Below are positions 56,216 to 64,000 of a stretch of DNA of 64,000 nt, one piece after another. Below the pieces are notes generated by a model that made no database searches, was not told the origin of the DNA, and saw nothing but the letters and a program-made list of their open reading frames with translations. The stretch comes from Gossypium raimondii (lineage: Eukaryota > Streptophyta > Magnoliopsida > Malvales > Malvaceae): the NCBI RefSeq assembly GCF_025698545.1, contig NC_068569.1, positions 18,104,001 through 18,168,000 on the forward strand. The letters run 5' to 3'. Made by a program: the position numbers and the translations under genes. Numbering within the stretch: the stretch's first letter is position 1; the number at the start of each line of letters is the position of its first letter.

Positions 56216-59069
56216 TTAAGCTCTACACATGCAATCTGGGGCTGGATATGTATATATAGATTGCTTCTCCTTTCTTAACCTCATTTGGCCTTGCCTATTT
56301 TTATGTCCATTGATAACCGCATGCTGAAACTCTGACCACTCTATGGTTTTGTTCAGGAATAGTGGGCCCAGCAGTAACATGTTCGGTCGAATGGTTTTCA
56401 AGTTCAAGTAAGCTCGATGTCCAAGCTGAAAACAGATATATATGAGCTCTCATTTATGAAATTTGTCCTATGTAGGGCACTCAAATACAATAAAAAAGCT
56501 GAAATTTGTAAGGGAACCTTAAAAGGAGATTCTTACCAGAGCATTGTGCATGTTTCCAGGAGAAGCAGAGATGAAGATGTCACTTTTAAGGCTCACATAA
56601 TAATCAACAGCAGCCATCAAAGAAGCCTTACCTTCAACCTCAGCAAGCTCAATCGCTGAAGCAAGGCTCTTCTTATCTTCCATGAGGGGAAACATTGTAC
56701 GCAATGTTGAGATCCTTGCCTCTCCTCCATAAACCTGAAAAAAAAAGGGGGGGGAGGAGGGGGGGAATGCTCCTTTTAAACCATAGTCCCACTGAAAACA
56801 AAAGCTTTCAAATGTAACCTAGAGAACATGACAGATCAAACGGACTAAGAAAGAAGGAAGAAAGCGGACTTTGTGTGAAGCAAGATAGAGGTGAGTATTA
56901 TTGTTGAAGCCCAAAGCAGTTAGCAGCAATCCAATTTCCTCCGGAGTCAATGGGCACCGCCCTTGATTTCTCAGCTCATGATCAGTGAATTGAGAGTTTA
57001 AAACCCTTCCCTGCCATAAAACTTGGCGATATTTAGCTAGGGCCAGTTTCTCAGCTTTGCCTCCACCAAAATCGCAAGCTGAATGAGCAGCCATGTCCTG
57101 CACAAAGTCTAATTAGAAAGGTAATTACAATTGCTACAGCATATATATATATATATATATATATATCCTGATAAAAAGCAATAATAACCCATAGATTCAA
57201 CACTCATCAAACCATATGGTGTAATAAATCACCTACCCAGAAACTACCATAAAAGGGCACTCAATATATACAAGTAAATATGCTTTTGATATTATTTATA
57301 TCCTACCAACTGCAATGTCATGTAGTGCACCAATGAACAATCCCGAGAAATTATTTAATGAGAGTGCATTCTTTTCAGTTATAAAAGGACTAAGCAACAT
57401 CTACTTTTAGCCTAAGAGGCTCTAGGAACACTTCAAATTAGATTATAAATCGGTTTACTAATTATTTAAAAGAGTTGGGTTTCATACTTTGTCAAAGCGA
57501 AGATGTAATACAACAAACTTTCCAGCTCTCTCTTTCTCTGTATCATCTGTTCTCTCTCGTAGAACTGCAGTGCCTGATGCTTGAAGCTTCCCAGAAGGAT
57601 CACGGAGTCGATTAACAAGGGTCTCTCCAATTAATCTTATCCGAGGAACAAAAGCTAAAGCTTCGAAGTTTACTTTACAACGTAAATGTTGGATTTCCAC
57701 AGGCAACTTGTCAAACGCTAGACGATGGGAGAATGGCGATATAGCAGCAATCCCATAACTGCATCCATAAAGATTTGTCAACTATCATAAACAATATTGT
57801 TTTTTTGAAGTAGCTGAATTGCACACACAAGTGCAGAGATTTCCAGGACTATTAGTCACCAAGTGGATATCTCACATAAGGACTGAAAATATTACTAATT
57901 TACCAAAGAAAATGGTATTTGTTGCTCAAAGCTTTACCTTTGCATAACAGGCAACACATTTTCCAGATACCAGTCAGCTGAAGCATGAACAGGTGCTGTT
58001 TTGATTCTAGTAGCTCTTATACCTGTAGCATAATATTCCCGTGAGCTCCAAGAATATTCTGTAGGCAACTCTTTAACTATAGAAACTTCATCTCGAAGGA
58101 CATTGATAAAGTGATCCACATCAAATATATCTGTGAATGAACTGCAAAATTAAACCACCAAATCTCCTCAGATTAAAAGATAAGATAATAATAATTTTTT
58201 TAAAAAAAACCTATAAGAGGCTGAATAACTTGCTCATGAAATACCTTGAATCTTGCCAAACAGGATTGACTTCAAGGTGCGGTATCACCAGTGTCGCATT
58301 CAATATTTTAGCGACAGCAACTGCATCACATATCTTGGTAACAATAAATAAATAAGTAAAAAAAATTAGAGCATTAAAATTAAACAGCAAAAGACGTGCA
58401 TTAGCATTAGCTATTCATGAACTCACCCCCATTCTTTGCTGGTTCAATCCTCCATCAAGAAATACCTGAATATACCCCTGAGATCTCTCTGGCAGTGCTT
58501 CAAGAAGTGGAAACAAGCTTGTTATTAGTTTTTTTTTATGATCAAATCCAAGAATCTCATAATATAAACTTCAAACACTTACATGGGGTATCGGCAGAGT
58601 CGATGCAAGGTTTCCATCCTTGATTTGGCAAGGGAGACCAGAGATCGAACAGTTGTTTAATCGGCTGAGAGTACAGAACATTAAGAAACATAGTATTGAA
58701 ATTCGAAGACTTTTAACCAATAAATAAACAAATTCATTGAACTAAAAACAAGCTAGAAAGGATACTAACGGTTTTCCAATGTAAAGCGACCTCAAGTAAA
58801 GACAAGTGCCTTGGTTTCGGAGCATTCCATTCCTGGAAAGAAACAGTTCTTTCAATTAATTATTTAATTCTTAAACAAATCATAGTAAAAGAAAAAAAGA
58901 AAACAGTAATCGCAAAATGAAGAATTACGGAGAACAAAGAGGGAGAGGCGCGTCCCAGAGGGGCGAAGAGATTTGGGAAAAAAATTGGCAAGAGAACAAG
59001 GAAAAGCGCGGCAAATGCACTTCTTTGAGATTGATGAACCTGGTGATTGTAGTTATATGGCTGCCTCAT
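56216..59069 (-). CDS. Plant O-fucosyltransferase family protein
   Basis: Ten exons in transcript order, 58929-59069, 58770-58832, 58583-58664, 58427-58497, 58245-58333, 57938-58141, 57488-57758, 56870-57097, 56537-56734 and 56216-56425, give 518 aa. A short cytosolic N-terminus is followed by a hydrophobic segment at residues 18-36 (AFAALFLVLLPIFFPNLFA), the type II signal anchor of a Golgi enzyme. The family core starts at DGGLNQQRMGICDAVAVAKI (around residue 111). Further marks are FDVDHFINVL, HLRFDKDM (R304 in the conserved HLRFDxD-type motif of the sugar-nucleotide pocket), YGGEARISTL with a downstream LxxL-type helix, and ASPGNMHNAL with GHRAYL near the end. Members transfer fucose from GDP-fucose, or have unassigned acceptors. 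Length is normal and no frame break was seen. The exact subfamily cannot be fixed by eye. Confidence 0.92.
57141..57166. repeat. (AT)n microsatellite in an O-fucosyltransferase intron
   Basis: Thirteen uninterrupted AT units in the intron between exons 7 and 8. Confidence 0.95.
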
Positions 59070-59101
59070 TCTTTCCCTTTATTTTAGTGCGCGCGCAAAA
59101 T

Positions 59102-59120
59102 GCTAAAACCCTAACCCTAA
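59102..59120 (-). promoter_or_regulatory. Telo-box-like motif next to the O-fucosyltransferase start
   Basis: AAAACCCTAACCCTAATT, two overlapping AAACCCTAA-type boxes, lies about 35-50 bp upstream of the ATG at 59069. Telo boxes near plant transcription starts are linked to expression in dividing tissue and to TRB-protein binding. Here the role is an inference. Confidence 0.5.
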
Positions 59121-59864
59121 TTCCATGAAAATCAGAATCTTTGGGAGGGGGTTTCTAGTGAAATCAGAAATGGCGATGATTCAGGGAAACGACAGTGTGC
59201 TGAGACTGAGAACGGTCTGTTGATCGAAAATTTTGTTTTATTTTTTGCACATAATAAGAGCCATGTTCTAATGCGAGCGCCTTGTTACCGAGGGCTCATA
59301 ATGCATTTGCGATCGTCAAAGTAGTACAATCCAACGCCTCGAATTAATTTTTTTTTTGTTTTTTCCCGCAAATAATTGGGGAAAAAAGAGAAGTAGAATC
59401 CATGGGACATTTCACATCTTATTCACTGAATTATATAAACTTCCAGACTTTGAAGTATTTTAAATGATAACACTGTAAAATTAAAATTACTTGATTTTTT
59501 AAAGAAAATTTGAGACAAATTTTAAATTCAATTAACAAAACACAATTCGCTTATAGCTTATAGACCAAATCTTTTGCAAAATCTGCAGCAGCTCAATAGA
59601 GAAATATCATTTCAAATCTAAATTTTCTGAATTTAATACTGTATAATTTGGTAGGCAGGGAATTTCGTTAGTTCTTGTATGATTTAGCTATGAAAGCAAG
59701 AAATGTATCCAAAACTACTCAATTGCTGTCCCACCTTCATAGCTCAAATTACAAACAAATACTATTTCACTTAGATTTGGGTTCCTAGCATCATAAAGTG
59801 TAAGAAAAATTCATCCTGTCCTACTTCTACTTGCATAAACAAAATGCCCTCTTTGACAGGCTGC
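59121..59864. other. Short intergenic region between O-fucosyltransferase and SUMO protease genes
   Basis: About 740 bp. The left part is probably promoter of the O-fucosyltransferase and the right part 3' UTR of the SUMO protease gene (both minus strand). No other gene seen. Confidence 0.5.
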
Positions 59865-62653
59865 CTAGGAGTCCACTTCCTCCTCAAGGGATGGCGAAAG
59901 CCGCATCCTCTTTGCTGCTGGTTGCTCGGATAACTCTGCCAGAGAATCATTGACAATGATGGCCTCCTTGTTTTCAGCCACTTCAGAATCTTGATTCAAT
60001 TGTTGCATCCTCTTTGCTGCCGGTTGCTCAGATAATTCTGCAAGAGAATCATTGACAATAGCCTCCTTGTTTTCAGCCACTTCAGAATCTTGATTCAATT
60101 GTTGCATCCTCTTTGCTGCCGGTTGCTCAGATAACTCTGCAAGAGAATCATTGACAATAGCCTCCTTGTTTTCAGCCACTTCAGAATCTTGATTCAATGC
60201 TTCAGCCACCATACTAGGATTTTGATCTGATAATAACATTGAGTTATCTTTAGACGGTAGGTCGTCAATAATTGTTTGCACTTCATCACAACTAGCCTCG
60301 TTTTCAATCAGGTTGGAATCCCGATCCAACTGGTTCAGCACCGTACCAAGAGTTTGATCTGATGACACAGTTTTATTATCTTGGGACTCCATGTTCTCAA
60401 CCATTTCGGGATCCACATCTAACTCGTTCACTGCTGCACCAGGATTTTGATGCAACACAACAGACGAGTGAGCTTTCGAAGGAAGATCTGCATCTCCAGT
60501 TTTATCATGAATCTTGTCAGTGTCCTCAGAAGCTCCAGGGACATCGGTGATAGAAGTCTCCAGCACCTCAATGGAGGCGGGCATGAAACCTTTCTTCAGA
60601 CAGTCAACATTTTCTACTGACTCAGATTGTTCCTGATCTGTATCCCGTTTTTCAATCAGAACTACACTATCCTCAATCGGGTTATTTTCAATAATCCCAA
60701 TATCATCGTCATCATCAGAGGTACAAGATGTTTCATGCGATGTGTCAACTTTGTTCCCTCCTATCAAGGAAATTCCAGGATTCCATGAACTGCCCATGAC
60801 AAAACCACTCGATGAATATGGAACTTCACACGCTTGAGACGTGATTCCAGTGAACTGCGGAAAACTGGTTTCTCCAGAAGCCAAATATACAAACTGTTGA
60901 CCAGTTTGCACGTCTTCTTGCTGAAAATAAAACAGCTCTTTCTTATTCGAATTTAGAAATAGAAGATTCACTGGCATAATAGTAAATTACCAAGCCAACT
61001 TAGAACACTGAATATGATACAAAGGGAGAAGCGACTCCTCTATTCCCCAATTTCTCACTGTAATAGAAGCATTTCCCCTTTTTATCTTGTGCATAAGAAT
61101 GTCTAAATATATAGGGCAAGAAGGTAGCAAGGAAGAAATTAAGTAGATATAAATATAATGCAGCAAATGCATTTTAGACCTAATTGGGCCAAACAAGTGA
61201 TTATAAAAAACATGATGAAATTCAATACCTCTCTAGGTGATACAGCTCCATTCATATTGTAATATGACGGCTGCTGGTCAAAAGATTGAAATTGTCCAAG
61301 CAAAGATCCTGCGGTAACACCAGGCTCAAAGAACTCCCTAAGAACCAAGCCAGAATCATTAACAGTCTCCACATTTCTCATAGAAGACGATGCTAACAGA
61401 GTCATTTCAATCCCTTGGCTTGCTTGGGGATTTAAATTCCCATGACAAGCTACTTCTGGGCTGACACTCTTTGAAACAAACTCCACACCTCCATTTCCAA
61501 TCTCTTCTGGAAATCTAGAGGAATGAGGTTCTTCACTGCAATCAGATGAACTCATTTCCTGAGAACGGATCTCTAGGAGTTCAAAGATTAACTTCTGGAT
61601 GAGAGTGCGCTTTAGAGATGCCTCAGTAGGTAGGAACCAATCCAAATTAAGCTGGGAAAGAAAACAAAGACAAAACAAAATTACAAAACTGCTGATTACA
61701 CAAAGCATATAACAATACAAGATTGATAACAGATAGTCACGATGTTATTACCAGCTTATCTTAAAGAAACATCTTAACTTATTTCCTGGTCCTAACTCCT
61801 AAGAACAAACTCAGAAACATTTTCATATTAAACCATTTACACTTCAATAGAAAACCCTAGATCACTTAAATAGCAAACTGGAAAGATATGGAGCAGAAAA
61901 TAAGAAGGTACAAATTTAACAAAATTACAAAATAAATATAAAAAAGGATGGAGCTTGGATAACAATTACAAACTTAAGCATCAATTGAGCTATGCATCAA
62001 AATAACTGCGCAGACCACTTACAAAGTTGGAGAACTTGGTTATTTTGAATGGATTGAAGTTAGGAGGAGCTTCAGCTAAAAAGAGCTCCAGATAGTGGAG
62101 TAAGAACAGACCACAGTCAAATGAATTCTCCTGCTGTGGCAGCTAATAATAAATGAACAAAACGTCAGATAAAAGGATTACATAATATGCCATCAGCCTA
62201 CTGAAATGAAGTTTTGTTCTTCATAAGCTGGCATATTTAGTGTAAAAATAATTGTATTGCAAATAAATACATAGCATTCATCATGACATAGAGTGACTTG
62301 AGGCAGCACTACTGAAGTATTTTCACTCTGTACGCTAGACAAAAAGTGCAAATAAAAGATAGTGGCAACCCCAAGAGCTTCCCTAAAACAAGATTATCAG
62401 ATAAATTTCAATGCAAAGAATCAAATGGGACAAGATATCATGGTATTTAAAGCAGTTCTGACTGGTTCTTAAACCCCCCAGGTGGGTGCAAGAAGTTAAG
62501 GAAATTCTTATTCCAAGACTGTACCTTAAAATAGCTGCTATTAAAACTGAGATTAACAATACCTCAAGTGAGACAAACCGCAGATTCAAGAATTTTGAAG
62601 AAAGATCTTCAGATGTCTCCTTGTGCCTCTCTTTCCATTCTTCCCAAAGGTAA
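59865..62653 (-). CDS. ULP2-type SUMO protease, C-terminal exons (gene continues off the right edge)
   Basis: Four exons in transcript order, 62563-62653, 62023-62142, 61229-61651 and 59865-60920, join in frame. The first encodes YLWEEWKERHKETSEDLSS and FLNLRFVSLE. The second, LPQQENSFDCGLFLLHYLEL, carries the catalytic Gln and Cys of C48 (Ulp1-like) cysteine proteases that remove SUMO. The third starts with LNLDWFLPTEASLKRTLIQK, typical of plant ULP2/SPF proteins, and runs into a Ser-rich region. The last is a 351-aa acidic, probably disordered tail with acid-flanked hydrophobic patches (DDDDDIGIIENN, EDSVVLIEKRD) that look like SUMO-interacting motifs, and three near-identical 33-aa repeats before the stop. 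The catalytic His and Asp, and the N-terminus, must lie in exons beyond the window. The intron 5' of 62653 is at least 1.3 kb. Confidence 0.85.
59890..60198 (-). repeat. Three tandem 99-bp coding repeats in the SUMO protease tail
   Basis: Each unit encodes LNQDSEVAENKEAI, then VNDSLAELSEQPAAKRM. The three copies differ at only a few nucleotides, and the copy nearest the stop has one extra codon (Ile). Upstream text (about 60200-60480) contains older, degenerate relatives such as LNQLDRDSNLIENEAS and VNELDVDPEMVENMES. Confidence 0.9.
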
Positions 62654-64000
62654 CTATCATTTTAAGGGACAAAAGCCATGCCAAGAACTTGCAAGATTTA
62701 GTATTCAAAAATGCATACCAGCTAAAGAAGGACATAAAACAAAGTTAAAAGACTCACAAAAGTGAACAAGCATGAAATCAAAGATGTAAACAAAAATATT
62801 CATCATGAAGGATTAGAATAAATCAAAAAATTCTTCAATTAATTTGTATATGACCAAAATGGAGAAAAGAAAAAATAAAGATACGACGAGACCAGTAAAT
62901 ACAAACAAGGTTTGAACCACTTTCGTTTAAAGGCTACCATTTGCTGCAATTTAAAGCATGTTAGTCACTTCTGATGTATTCTCCTCCTAGTTCTTTTTTG
63001 CTACTTTATAAAGTCAAATTTCAACATGATACTTTTGCTCTCTCTTTTTTTTTTTGGTATTAGCAATAAGAAATTACAAATTTATGCAACTTCAATAGAG
63101 GATTTCGAAGCTATAGTGTTTCACCATAAGGAAGGGAAGAAAAGAACTTGGTCAGTATATCTAAAGCCAACTCCACAAACTCAGACTACGAGTGGTATTT
63201 CTAATGGCAACGAAGCTGAACAGGATTTTGATTACACAACTTACATCTTGTGTAAAATACTGCTGAATGTTAAGCAAAACAGAAAAAAAGAAACTCAAGT
63301 ACCTAAAGCTCAATAGTAGGCAGTGTGCATTCCTCCATTTTCCTGGTCAGTGGAAGGACCAGAAAAAACACAATATGCAGTGCTTTCCATATAGATTACA
63401 TATGCATGAGCAAAAGTACACCCCATACAAAAGAAAACTGAAAATGGGTTCAAATAAAGTTCTGCATCTGAAGGTTATGTTTTCTAGAATCTTGCTGAAG
63501 AAACTTTCTCAAGCTCTAATTCATGTTTAACACAACAAAGGAAAGTTCAATCATTTCACCAATGAATGGTTAATGATGGCTCATCTTATCACAGATGAGC
63601 ATATATTACAGCAAACTCAATGGAAAGAACAACAATCACACACTAACCCGGATATCTAAAATCAGGTAGAGTACAAACTATTCAGTGAATGAAAAATTAG
63701 TCGCCTTATTAATACTACTACTCTTACTATTGCACATTTGACTAGAGGCACACTAATCCTTCAATCACAAAAACACAATCCAACTTTAAAAGTTAATGTT
63801 CCATGGCAAACTCACAAGGACCATTCTGCAGAATGCTAAAGTTCCAACATAAGCGTAGAAATATTATATGAAACTAGATTTGCAGAATACTGAAGTTCCA
63901 ACAACTAGCACGTGTTGCTCAAAATAAACATCATAACCAAGCTAAGATATAACATGATAGTTTCAGAGATCAAAAGCAAAAGATCTTACATTTAATCTAG
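62654..64000. other. Probable large intron of the SUMO protease gene
   Basis: I looked on the minus strand for the expected upstream exon of ULP2 proteases (the HMDSIKG-type segment) and did not find it. The open frames here (63026-63316, 63267-63530) lie on the other strand and look like chance. The piece is AT-rich and most simply an intron of the gene running off the edge. Confidence 0.45.

Noticed and set aside
63988-64000. Possible exon end (AAT/GTAAGA donor on the minus strand) for the SUMO protease at the window edge
   Set aside because: The few visible codons do not match the family segment expected before YLWEEW, and phase cannot be checked at the edge.

Overview
The window is nuclear DNA from a plant, most likely a eudicot of the Malvaceae such as cotton (Gossypium). 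Genes are intron-rich with GT-AG splice sites and AT-rich introns. Gene families are plant-specific (DRB4-type dsRNA-binding protein, class II cytochrome P450 reductase, KIN-4C kinesin with a C-terminal CXC domain, plant O-fucosyltransferase, ULP2-type SUMO protease), and intergenic DNA is dominated by LTR-derived and CACTA elements. The genus is an inference from the look of the repeats and proteins. No database was searched.

Layout. 2.0-8.2 kb is a gene island: a single-exon TPR protein (+), two tandem paralogous two-exon genes for small hydrophobic proteins (+), and a three-exon DRB4-like gene (-). 8.2-38 kb is gene-poor and repeat-filled. It holds a fold-back element, an RNase H-like remnant, a solo LTR (13008-15217), a non-autonomous CACTA transposon (16155-21616) carrying captured pieces of a PPR gene and an ASI1-like gene, a three-deep nest of solo LTRs (25174-33104), and another solo LTR (33580-36948) that is an inverted copy of the innermost one. 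38.3-64 kb is a second gene island: cytochrome P450 reductase (+, 18 exons, one base short in exon 12), KIN-4C kinesin (-, 27 exons), an O-fucosyltransferase (-, 10 exons) and the 3' part of a ULP2-like SUMO protease (-, running off the right edge).

For the multi-exon genes I assembled exon boundaries by hand from splice sites, reading phase and family similarity. Summed exon lengths are whole codons for DRB4 (356 aa), both small paralogs (112 and 114 aa), KIN-4C (1265 aa) and the O-fucosyltransferase (518 aa). The P450 reductase is the exception: it comes out one nucleotide short, at the conserved FAD-binding motif. The genes are ordinary, independent housekeeping or regulatory loci with no operon-like link. 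I found no convincing undescribed system. The most unusual items are the reductase frameshift, the gene-capturing CACTA element, the datable LTR nest, a tandemly repeated tail in the SUMO protease, and the tandem pair of unrecognised small proteins.
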